64,000 nucleotides of DNA from Streptomyces sp. DHE7-1 (GTDB taxonomy: Bacteria > Actinomycetota > Actinomycetes > Streptomycetales > Streptomycetaceae): the NCBI GenBank assembly GCA_016432725.1, contig JACJDG010000003.1, forward strand, positions 7,346,001 to 7,410,000, read 5' to 3'. Positions 46,249 through 54,759 of the stretch are shown here, piece by piece. The first letter of the stretch is position 1; each line of letters begins with the position of its first letter. The notes under the pieces were generated by a model. It was not told where the DNA came from. It saw only the letters and a list, made by a program, of their open reading frames with translations, and ran no database searches. A program made the position numbers and the translations under genes.

Positions 46249-46997
46249 GTGCCGACACCGCCCGACCCTGGACAGCCGCATCCCGGACCGGCCCTGGAGC
46301 CGGTCCGCGTCCTGCGCCCGCGCCGCTTCGACGCCCTCGCGGAACTGATGCGGGAGATGCACCCGGAACCCGGACCGAACGGCCGGGGACCGGACGGGCC
46401 GGGGCGAAGGGGCCGGTGCCGACCCCGCCGGCACCGGCTCCGCGGGCGGCGTACGAGTCCTTCGGGACGGCACCCGGACCGGGCCGCCCCGCGCCCCGCG
46501 CGCCCCTCACCGCCGAGGACGAGACCCAGGAGCTGCCGCCCGTCCCGGCCGCCCCGCGACCCGGCGGCCCCGGCCCCGGACGACGCCGCGCCGCCGTGGC
46601 TCTGGCGATCGGCGCGGCCGCGCTCGTCGGCTTCGGCTCCGCTCTGCTGCTCCCCGCGCGGCAGGGCGCCACCGCGGCCCCGCGGCCCGCATCCCCGGCC
46701 CCGGCCTCCCCGGCACCAGCCGCCCCCGCGGGCACGCCCTCCACCGACCCGGACGGTCCCGGCACCCTCCGGCAGGGCGACACCGGCCCGGAGGTCACCG
46801 AACTGCAGCGGCGTCTGCTGAGCGTCCCCGACGTCTACCGCGGCGGCTCGGCCGACGGCACCTACGACACCGTGCTCACCGAGGCCGTGGCCCGTTTCCA
46901 GCTCTGGTACGGCATCAGCGGCGACGAGACGGGCGTGTACGGCGACGACACCCGCAGGTCACTGGAGTCCCGGACGGCCGCGGGCGCCGGAGACTGA
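46249..46997 (+). CDS. Membrane-anchored peptidoglycan-binding protein, one frameshift
   Basis: About 249 residues. The cytoplasmic N-terminus contains RVLRPRRFDALAELMREMH, then a Pro-rich stretch, one transmembrane helix (AAVALAIGAAALVGFGSALLL), an Ala/Pro linker and a C-terminal PG_binding_1 domain (LRQGDTGPEVTELQRRLL, GTYDTVLTEAVARFQLWYGI). It would sense or bind the cell wall. A missing G near 46403 divides it. GTG 46249 with AGGAGAGCAGG upstream is the chosen start. It lies 76 bp after the ATP-grasp-like gene on the same strand. Confidence 0.82.
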
Positions 46998-47088
46998 CGC
47001 GCCGGCGCCGGGAACCAGGGCGGTGGCGCGGACGGCCGAGCCCGGGCACCGGGTGGGCCGAACCACGCCGCGGAAGCAGGGGACCCCG

Positions 47089-49511
47089 CTACTGCTCCTT
47101 CAGCGGCATCCGGATGTCCAGCACGCACACGTCGTCCCGCCGCTCGCCCGGCAGCATCGCGGCGAGCAGCGCCTCCAGCGATCCGTCGGCGCCGCACTCG
47201 TGCGGGAGCACCGCCTCGGCCATCCGGGCGAGGCCCGCGTCGATTCCCTCGCCGGGGCGCTCCACCAGGCCGTCGGTGTACAGCAGCAGCCGGTCGCCGG
47301 GCTCCAGGCGGATCTCGGCCGACTCGTAGACGGGGGACGCGCTCGCGCCGAGCAGCATGCCGCGGGGCGGTCGAGGTAGCGGATCTCGCCGTCGCGCACG
47401 AGCAGGGGCGGCGGATGTCCGGCCTGGGTCCAGGAGAGGACCCGGCTCGTGTGGTCGTAGCGGGCGAGCACCATGGTGGCCGTGGACCGGGCGTCCCGGG
47501 ACTGCAGCAGGAGCTGGTTCAGCCGCGCGAGCGCGCCGGTCAGCGAGGAACCCGTGCTGACCATGCCCTTGGCGGTGAACCGGAGCTGGGCCATCGTGGC
47601 GACCGCGCCGACGCCGTGACCGGCCACGTCACCGACCACGAACAGCGCGGCGTCCTCGGGGAGCTCTATGGCGCTGAACCAGTCGCCGCCGACGTGGACG
47701 CCGGACTGGGCGGGCAGGTAGGCGACCTCTACGCGCAGTCCGGCCAGCAGGACCGGCTTGCTGGGCAGCGGCAGCAGCGCGTGCTGCAGCCGCATGGCCA
47801 GCGCCCGCTCGGCCTGCAGGACCCCGCGCTGCAGCAGCATCGCGCGTTCGCTCTCGGCCAGGGCCAGTTCGACGCTGCGCTGCGCGGAGACGTCCTGGAC
47901 GAAGCCGTGCACCTCGGCGAGGGTGCCGTCCGGATCCGTCACGGCCTCCGCGACCATCCTGAGGTGCCGTACGCCCAGCGGGCCCTGGATCCGGAACGGC
48001 ACGTCGAACGGCCTGGCCCTTCCGGTGAGTTCGGTGATCGCGTGTCGCAGGGCGGGCGCGTCCTCGGACAGCGCGAGGCCGGGCAGCGCCTCCAGGGGGA
48101 CCGGTCCGCGCGCACGGTCACGGCCGAGCACGGCGAAGGCCTGCGCGGACCAGGCGATCTCGTCGGTGACCAGGTTCCAGTTGGCCCAGCCGAGGTTGCC
48201 GAGCCGCTGGACGTCCGACAGCCGCTGCTCCTGGAGCTCCGCGGGGTCGTGCCGCAGCCAGGACACCAGGAGCCCGTCGCCGAGGGGCGCCGCCCGCACC
48301 GAGTAGGTACCGGTCACGGGCACCGCGTCGGTGATGTCCTGGTAGGCGAACGGCTCGCTCTCGAATACCGCCCCGGTGGTGAGCGCGTTCAGGTAGCCGT
48401 GCCACAGCGGCTCGCCGGCGACCGACGGGTAGCTCTCCAGTATGTGCCTGCCGACCATGTCCCGGCCCGTGCGGCCGAACACGTCGACCGCGCCGGGGGT
48501 GGCGGCGTCGATGCGGTAGTCCTCCACCTCGCCGGAGGCGGTGCGCAGCGGGGTCAGCAGGATCGCCGCCCCGGGCAGGGCGTCGAGCACCGTCTGCACG
48601 CTCCGGGTGACGGCGTCGTCGTGGCTTTCCGGCGGGGCGTCGAAGGCGCGCAGCCGGCCCGCGCACAGTCGGGCCACGGCCCGCAGCAGTTCCCGCTCAC
48701 GCGTCTCGAACGGGCCGCTCTGCCGGCGCAGCACACCGAGGGCCGCGCCGGCCGTGTCCCCGGCCGGCACCGGCAGCCAGGCGCGCGAAGGCCAGCGCTC
48801 GGGCGGATCGCCGATCAGCTGGTACCGCTCCCGGTCCGCGGCCGGGTCCTCCAGCCAGCGCGGCTCGCCGGACCGCAGGGCGTCGAGCGGGGCGACACCG
48901 GACACGGGCGGGACGTGGTGCCACTGCGTGGCGAGGGTCTGCTCGATTCCCGCGTGCCCGAGCAGTTCGAGACCGCCTCCCGGCAGCCGTTCGTAGAGCA
49001 TCACGGCGTCGGCGCCCACCTCCGGCGCCAGGTGTTCCAGCAGGCATCCGGCCAGCTCCTGCGGGGAGCGGACCCGGACCAGGGCCCGGCCTACGCGGCC
49101 CAGCACGTCGGCGAGGTCGACGGTGGCGGCGAGCGGGGGGTCCCAGCGGGCCGCGGCCGGGGGCGGGCCCGCGCCGGCGGCGGCCCGCTCGGCCGGCAGG
49201 AGGGCGCCCAGGGCGAGCCAGCACTCCTCCAGGAGTGTGCGATTGCCGGTCTTGGCGCCCCGCAGCAGTTCGCCGCGCGCGGCGTCGGGGGAGCAGCCGG
49301 TCGACGCCATCAGGGCGCCCGTGGCCCGCTCCAGCAGGGCCGACGTGGCGGCCTGGTCCCGCAGCCGCTCCAGTTCCGCGCGCTGCCGGGCCACGACTCT
49401 GGCCAGCGCCGCCACATCGGCGCGCGGGCCGGGCTCCACAGGGGCACGGGCTCGCTCGTCACGCGACGAGCATCGCACATCCGGGCCCGTTCGATCACTC
49501 GTCTGCCGCAT
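47089..49511 (-). CDS. SpoIIE-type PP2C phosphatase with ANTAR-like, GAF and PAS sensors, one frameshift
   Basis: An 807-residue cytoplasmic signalling protein. From the N-terminus it shows a coiled region and ANTAR-like segment (residues 35-100, LLERATGALMASTGCSPDAA), a GAF domain (about 110-260), PAS-type domains (about 285-530, including FGRTGRDMVGRHILESYP and VHGFVQDVSAQRSVELALAESE) and a C-terminal PP2C phosphatase (GVHVGGDWFSAIEL, FVVGDVAGHGVGAVATMAQLRF, LLYTDGLVERPG). It probably dephosphorylates an anti-sigma-factor antagonist in a partner-switching pathway. A missing C near 47367 splits off the last 90 residues. Confidence 0.88.
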
Positions 49512-49597
49512 CGGCTTCCCCCGCTCGCGGGGCCGGACGTACCGGGTGGAAACGGGCGGTGCGGCAGGGGGCGGCCGGGGTGCCGGACGCCGGCCGG

Positions 49598-49972
49598 TCA
49601 GCGGCCGGTGCCGCGTCCGGCCAGGGCCTCGCTGACGGCGCGGACGCTGCGCGCGATGTGCTGGAGCTGCATGATCTCGGCGGCGTACAGCTTGATCGTG
49701 TGTTCGATGACCGACTCCGGCAGGCCGAGCACGGGCAGCTCGGCCCGGGCCGTCTGCAGCGCGGTCCGCGCCACCCGGATCTCCTGCTGCACCTGGATCT
49801 GCGCGTGCCGGGCGAGCAGGACCGGATGCCGGATCATCGCCGGGTAGCTGCCGTAGCGCGCGGGGATCAGTTCGCGCAGCCACTTGGCCGCCGAGCGTTC
49901 CCAGTCGTAGGTGCCGGGCATCTTGACCTGACAGGGCCAGTCGGGGCTGATGCGCGTGGTGGTCAGGGGCAT
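49598..49972 (-). CDS. Conserved-type helical protein of unknown function
   Basis: A 124-residue protein, mostly helical after a short polar start: PDWPCQVKMPGTYDWERSAAKWL, ELIPARYGSYPAMIRHPVLLARHAQIQVQQEI and ESVIEHTIKLYAAEIMQLQHIARSV. No membrane segment or metal motif. I do not recognise a named domain. It lies 86 bp upstream of the PP2C gene on the same strand and may be linked with it in signalling. Start ATG 49972. Confidence 0.65.
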   Translation of the reverse strand: MPLTTTRISPDWPCQVKMPGTYDWERSAAKWLRELIPARYGSYPAMIRHPVLLARHAQIQVQQEIRVARTALQTARAELPVLGLPESVIEHTIKLYAAEIMQLQHIARSVRAVSEALAGRGTGR

Positions 49973-50427
49973 GGCTCTTCGCTTCCGGTGTGCGGCGTCT
50001 TGAGGGTGGTCCGCCGGATGGGGCGGCCCCGGCCTAGGGGATGACCGGGGCCGCCACGGGCGCACCGCCGGAGCGGTGCGCCACCGGACATCCCTGGCGC
50101 CGACGTGGGTAGGGAACGGCGGCTTGGGATGTCCGAGCGGGAGCCCCGCAGGACGGGAACCGGCGCGTCGGGCGGGCTTGCATGCGCATGCGGTACGTCG
50201 TCCTTCTCGGGGCGGTGCCGCGGGCGGTGGACCCGCGGGGGCGGACCGTCCCGGAGTGCGCCGGGTGCGATCCGTGAGCAGTATTTATATATGCCGTCGG
50301 CTTGGCAAGACGTATGAAAACATTCATGCGCGGTATGCGGCGAATGATCCCCGTACGGCGAAGGATTTCCGTGCCGGTGACGCGTGGCGGGAAGATCTGG
50401 CGCGGACCCGGCCACCCGGCGAAAGGT
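49973..50427. other. 455-bp intergenic region with an AT-rich island
   Basis: No convincing gene is present. The segment 50276-50340 (around GCAGTATTTATATATGCC and GACGTATGAAAACATTCATG) is far more AT-rich than anything nearby. It could be the promoter for the minus-strand helical protein and PP2C genes, although it lies about 300 bp from the start. A 294-nt open frame on the minus strand (50034-50327) has no family features. Confidence 0.5.
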
Positions 50428-51345
50428 TCAGTCCTTCAGGAAGAAGTGGTGCTGATCGGCGCCCTGTTCGTACTTCTCCAGCCGGGCCTGGGTGCGCTCG
50501 GGGTCGGCGTCGGTCATGGCCTGCAGGATCGCCGCGGCCAGCACACCGGGCGCGGCGTAGGAGTCGAACACCAGCCGGGAGCCGGTGCCGGTGGCGAAGA
50601 CGATGTCGGCCTCCTCGGCCAGCGGCCCGAGCGCCAGGTCGGTGATCAGCGCGACCTTCAGCCCCGCCTCCCGGGCCACCCGGAGCGCGGTGAGCGTCTC
50701 CTGCGCGTGCCGCGGCATGGAGAACGCGAGCACCCAGGTGCCGCCCGCCTCCCGGGCCTGCAGCAGGGTGTCGTAGGCGACGCTGCCGCCGCGTGTCACC
50801 AGCCGCACGTCGGGGTGGATACGACGGGCGGCGTAGCCGAAGTACTCGACCAGTGACACGGAGATACGCAGACCCAGGACGGTCAGCGGGGTGGAGCGGG
50901 ACAGCTCCCGGCCGACGCGGATCACCCGGTCGGGGTCGGCGACGTCACGGCGCAGGTTCTCCAGGTTCTGGAGCTCGGCGTCCACCGCGGCCTGCAGCTC
51001 GTTGGCCCGGTTCTCCTCGCCGGGCCCGCCGGCCAGGCTGCTGAGCGCGATCGACTGGAGCTTCTCCCGCAGGGCCGGATAACCGCTGAAGCCGACGGCG
51101 GCCGCGAAGCGGGTGACGGAGGGCTGGCTGACGCCGACGCGGTCCGCCAGCTCGGTGATCGACAGGAACGCGGCCTCGGTGATGTGCTCGATCAGGTACT
51201 GGGCGACCCGGCGCTGCCCCGGCGAGAGCTGCGGTCCGTCGAACAGTTCCCTGAGCCGGGAGGTCGGTGCCGCCTCGGCCTCCGGCACGGTTTTGCCCGA
51301 GGTGATCGCTGATGCCTGGGCGCGTGCCTGCTGCGGCGAGGGCAC
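50428..51345 (-). CDS. MurR/RpiR-family regulator with SIS domain
   Basis: A 305-residue regulator. The N-terminal HTH_6 domain is LSPGQRRVAQYLIEHITEAAFLSITELADRVGVSQPSVTRF (seen as consecutive helices), and the C-terminal SIS sugar-phosphate-binding domain includes LTVLGLRISVSLVEYFGYAAR, VLAFSMPRHAQETLTAL and VALITDLALGPLAEEADIVFAT. Members respond to phosphosugars or amino sugars. I prefer GTG 51345, preceded by GGAGG at ideal spacing, over a longer start at 51375. It follows the glycosyltransferase gene on the same strand, but no sugar operon is obvious here. Confidence 0.9.
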   Translation of the reverse strand: MPSPQQARAQASAITSGKTVPEAEAAPTSRLRELFDGPQLSPGQRRVAQYLIEHITEAAFLSITELADRVGVSQPSVTRFAAAVGFSGYPALREKLQSIALSSLAGGPGEENRANELQAAVDAELQNLENLRRDVADPDRVIRVGRELSRSTPLTVLGLRISVSLVEYFGYAARRIHPDVRLVTRGGSVAYDTLLQAREAGGTWVLAFSMPRHAQETLTALRVAREAGLKVALITDLALGPLAEEADIVFATGTGSRLVFDSYAAPGVLAAAILQAMTDADPERTQARLEKYEQGADQHHFFLKD

Positions 51346-51426
51346 CTGCCCGCCTCCATTGTCTCCCACGACCACTCAACATAGCTCACCGGCCGTCATG
51401 AGCAGGGGGTTTACGGGGCGGTGGGC

Positions 51427-53133
51427 TCACCGCCGGTACAGGGTGACCGAGTGCCCGACCTCGCCGACCGGACGGCTGGAGCCGATCAGTTCCGCCAGAG
51501 CGCCGCGCGCCTTGGCGGCCGCCGAGTCGGACACGGCCAGCAGCCCGTGCACCCGCTCCGGCGCCACCCCGCGCGGATCGGCGGCGTCGATCCCGTAGTA
51601 CGACGGCACCCCGCTGCCCTTGTAGACCAGCCACACCCGCTCGCCCGGGTACCGCTGCCGCAGCCGGTCGGCGAGCCGGCCCAGGTCCTGGCCCCAGTCC
51701 ACGTTGGAGTCGTGCAGCAGCCGGTGCGTGTGCGCCGGACCGCCGAACGCCTCGTTGGCGTACGGCAGGTAGTACGGGAAGGTCCGCAGCGAACTCACCG
51801 CCACCAGCAGCACCAGCAGCCCCACCGGTACCTCGGTCCGGTGCCGGCGGACCGTGAGCACGCAGGCCCCGGTCACCGCGAGGAACACCGGCACGAAGAC
51901 CGCGTACCGGGTGCCGAGGTCGCGTGCGCCGGTCATCGCCGCCGCCAGCAGCACCGCGGGCGGCAGCAGCAGATACGGGGCCGCGGGCCGCAGCCGCCGT
52001 ACCGCCACGGCCAGCACCGTGCCGGCCGCGCCCAGCGCCAGCAGCCCGAGCGGCGTCTTCACCAGCAGCGCGGCCGGCAGGTAGTACCAGCGCGAGCCCG
52101 TGTACAGGTGCCCGAACAGAAAGCCCTGCCAGTGCTGGTTCTCGAAACCGAACTGGACCCGCATCCCGGCCCGGTACGCGGGCGGCAGCGGCAGCAGGTC
52201 CGTGACCCGCCCCCGCGGCCCGTGCACGGCCGGCACCGGCTCCGCGGGGTCGAACCGCAGCCGTGGATCGACCAGCAGGTACGACACCCAGACCACGGCG
52301 ACCGCCGCCACCGCCACGACCCCCGCGGCCGCCGCGGCCCGCCGCACCCTCCCGAGGCGGCCCGCGCCCCGCACCGACAGCACCGCCAGCAGCATCACCA
52401 CGGGGACGGCCGGCAGCGCGCTCATCTTCGTCGCCACCGCCGCGCCCAGCGCCACCCCGGACAACGGCAGACACAGCCGGGGCCGGTCGCGCGCCCGCCA
52501 CACCAGCCACGCCGACGTCAGCACGAACCCCGCCGCCGGCACGTCCAGCGTGGCCAGCGAGCCGTGCGCGATCACGTCGGGGGAGAAGGCGTACAGCGCC
52601 AGGGCCGCCAGCCCGCCCCCGGTGCCCGCCACGTCCCGCGCGAACGCGAACACCACCGCCCCGAACAGCAGGGTCAGCGCGATCACCGGCAGCCGCGCCC
52701 ACCACATCAGCCGCCACGGGTCGTTGCCCGACTCGTACAGCAGATGCCGCCCCACCTCGCCCTGGGTGCCGGAGTACGCCGGGTCGTAGTCCGGGTCCGC
52801 CACCGCCACCCCGGCCGCGATCAGCAGCTTGCCGAGCGGCGGATGCTCGGGGTTGTACCGCACCCGGTGCTCGCGCAGGTAGTCGGTGGCCGTCGCCACG
52901 TACACGGGCTCGTCGATGGTGGGCGTCTGCTGGGCGGCCGCGGTGACCATCGCGGCCGCCATCTGGGCCAGCAGCAGCCCCGCCAGCAGCGGCACCAGCC
53001 ACCGCCGGTGACGTGAGAGCCCGGCGAGCCGGCCCGGCCGCGCCGGTTCCGCCCGCGGGCCCCCGCCGCCGGGGACCTCCGGGGCCGGCTCCGCACCGCC
53101 CGTCCGGACCCCGTCCTCTTCGCGCACCGTCAT
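51427..53133 (-). CDS. PMT/ArnT-like membrane glycosyltransferase (GT39 type)
   Basis: A 568-residue intact polytopic membrane protein with about 12 hydrophobic helices. The first outer loop carries the acidic motif TIDEPVYVATATDYL, a DE pair typical of GT-C enzymes that use polyprenyl-phosphate sugars, and EHPPLGKLLIA follows as in PMT_2 proteins. A large outer C-terminal domain contains LLHDSNVDWGQDLGRLADRL. It probably transfers mannose or another lipid-linked sugar to proteins or glycolipids on the outer membrane face. Acceptor unknown. Confidence 0.82.
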   Translation of the reverse strand: MTVREEDGVRTGGAEPAPEVPGGGGPRAEPARPGRLAGLSRHRRWLVPLLAGLLLAQMAAAMVTAAAQQTPTIDEPVYVATATDYLREHRVRYNPEHPPLGKLLIAAGVAVADPDYDPAYSGTQGEVGRHLLYESGNDPWRLMWWARLPVIALTLLFGAVVFAFARDVAGTGGGLAALALYAFSPDVIAHGSLATLDVPAAGFVLTSAWLVWRARDRPRLCLPLSGVALGAAVATKMSALPAVPVVMLLAVLSVRGAGRLGRVRRAAAAAGVVAVAAVAVVWVSYLLVDPRLRFDPAEPVPAVHGPRGRVTDLLPLPPAYRAGMRVQFGFENQHWQGFLFGHLYTGSRWYYLPAALLVKTPLGLLALGAAGTVLAVAVRRLRPAAPYLLLPPAVLLAAAMTGARDLGTRYAVFVPVFLAVTGACVLTVRRHRTEVPVGLLVLLVAVSSLRTFPYYLPYANEAFGGPAHTHRLLHDSNVDWGQDLGRLADRLRQRYPGERVWLVYKGSGVPSYYGIDAADPRGVAPERVHGLLAVSDSAAAKARGALAELIGSSRPVGEVGHSVTLYRR

Positions 53134-53252
53134 CCGTACCGCTCCCGCCGCCGGGACGCCACCGCTGCCCGGGCCGCACCGGCCGACCTTCCGCCCCGCC
53201 CACCGGTACGCGCGGCGCCCCGCCGGAGTTCAACCGCCACGGCCGCCGGCGG

Positions 53253-53900
53253 TCACGGCGTGGGCAGCGCGCCGGCCGGCACCACCAGGTCCGCCCGGTC
53301 CCGCGTCGTCGCGATCAGGTCGGCGTTGCGCTGGTCCGTGCCCAGCACCCAGGCCACGGCCGCCCCGTGCTCCTTGCCGAACTCCACGTGCCGGGCGACC
53401 AGCCGCCGGATCCTCTCCTCCTCGTCGATCTCGCAGAACCACACCTCGTCCAGGCACGGCCGCACCCGCGCCCACGAACCCTCCCGCAGCAGAAGGTAGT
53501 TGCCCTCGGTCACCACCAGCCGCGCGCTCGGCGGCACCGGTATCGAGCCCGCGACGGGCTGCTCCAGCACCCGCTCGAACCCCGGCGCGTAGACCACCTC
53601 GCCGGTCTCCTCGCGCAGCCGCCGCAGCAGCGCCGCGTACCCGGCCGCGTCGAACGTGTCCGGCGCGCCCTTGCGGTCCCGGCGGCCCAGCCGGTCCAGT
53701 TCGGCGTCGGCCAGATGGAAGCCGTCCATCGGCACATGCGCCGCCCAGCTCGGTCCGTCCCCGTTCAGGCTCCGCACCAGGCGCTCGGCCAGCGTCGTCT
53801 TGCCGGCGCCCGGGCCGCCCGTGACACCGAGAAGGGCGCGCCGCCCGCCCCCGGTGAGAGCGCGGGCGCGGACGAGGAGATCGTCGAAGGTCAGCGGCAC
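53253..53900 (-). CDS. P-loop nucleoside/sugar kinase (uridine kinase-like)
   Basis: A 215-residue kinase with Walker A GVTGGPGAGKTTLAERL, a substrate-binding segment VPMDGFHLADAELDRLG, then FERVLEQPVAGSIPVP, the conserved LVVTEGNYLLL and the lid RRLVARHVEFGKEHG. The pattern is that of the PRK/uridine-kinase/pantothenate-kinase-like group (nucleoside/nucleotide kinase family protein), which phosphorylates nucleosides, fructose or pantothenate. The substrate is undetermined. Upstream of its ATG 53900, the divergent neighbour is the beta-phosphoglucomutase gene. Confidence 0.85.
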   Translation of the reverse strand: MPLTFDDLLVRARALTGGGRRALLGVTGGPGAGKTTLAERLVRSLNGDGPSWAAHVPMDGFHLADAELDRLGRRDRKGAPDTFDAAGYAALLRRLREETGEVVYAPGFERVLEQPVAGSIPVPPSARLVVTEGNYLLLREGSWARVRPCLDEVWFCEIDEEERIRRLVARHVEFGKEHGAAVAWVLGTDQRNADLIATTRDRADLVVPAGALPTP

Positions 53901-54018
53901 ACCACAGAGTGTGTCACCCGCGCCCGGAGGGTGAGCCCCCGGTGAGAAGGTGCGAAAGTATCGCCCGTGTGGTGCTCGACACCCACTGGACGGCTCCGCA
54001 CGGGGAACAGTGCTGAGT

Positions 54019-54759
54019 ATGACTCAGCTCGGTCTGCCCGACACCATCCAGGCCTGCCTCTTCGACCTCGACGGGGTCGTCACCAGGACCGCCGTCGTGC
54101 ACGCGGCGGCCTGGAAGGAGACCTTCGACGCCTTCCTCAGCACTTACGAGGGCGACCGGGGACGGCCCTTCGACGAGGTCGCCGACTACGACGAGTACGT
54201 CGACGGACGTCCGCGCGCCGACGGGGTCCGCGCCTTCCTCGACTCCCGCGGCATCCATCTGCCCGAGGGCGGTCCCGACGACCCGCCGGACGCCGGCACC
54301 GTGAACGGCCTCGGCAACCGCAAGAACGTCCTGCTGCTGGAGAAGATCCGCACCGGCGGCGTGGAGGCCTACGAGGGCACCCTGCGCTATCTGGAGGCGG
54401 TCCGCGCCGCGGGCCTGCGCACCGCGATCGTCTCCTCCAGCGCCAACTGCCGTGACGTGCTGCGGGCCGTCGGCGCCGAGCACTTCTTCGACGTGCGCAT
54501 CGACGGCGTCGTCGCCGCCGAGCGGAAGCTCCCGGGCAAGCCCCACCCCGACACGTTCCTCGCCGCCGCCCGCGACCTGGGCGTCGAGGCGGCCGCGGCG
54601 GCCGTCTTCGAGGACGCGCTGGCCGGCATGGACGCGGGCCGGGCGGGCGGATTCGGATACGTCGTCGGCGTCGACCGGACCGGACAGGGCGACGCGCTGT
54701 ACGCGCACGGCGCGAGCGTCGTCGTCAAGGACCTCGCCGAGCTCGGAGGCAAGCGGTGA
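54019..54759 (+). CDS. Beta-phosphoglucomutase-like HAD hydrolase
   Basis: A 246-residue HAD enzyme with a cap domain after motif I. Motif I is CLFDLDGVVTRTAVVHAAAW, motif II AIVSSSANC, the Lys segment AAERKLPGKPHPDTFL, and motif III AVFEDALAGMDAGRAG. The motif-I second Asp and the cap fit beta-phosphoglucomutase. It would convert beta-glucose 1-phosphate released by the GH65 phosphorylase next door into glucose 6-phosphate. Its TGA overlaps the GH65 GTG (GTGA). Start ATG 54019 leaves a short leader; an in-frame start at 53950 is less likely. Confidence 0.92.
   Translation: MTQLGLPDTIQACLFDLDGVVTRTAVVHAAAWKETFDAFLSTYEGDRGRPFDEVADYDEYVDGRPRADGVRAFLDSRGIHLPEGGPDDPPDAGTVNGLGNRKNVLLLEKIRTGGVEAYEGTLRYLEAVRAAGLRTAIVSSSANCRDVLRAVGAEHFFDVRIDGVVAAERKLPGKPHPDTFLAAARDLGVEAAAAAVFEDALAGMDAGRAGGFGYVVGVDRTGQGDALYAHGASVVVKDLAELGGKR

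Noticed and set aside
50034..50327. A 97-codon minus-strand ORF in the gap before the RpiR gene.
   Set aside because: It starts in the AT-rich island and continues as Arg/Pro/Ala-rich sequence without domain, ribosome binding site or coding bias.
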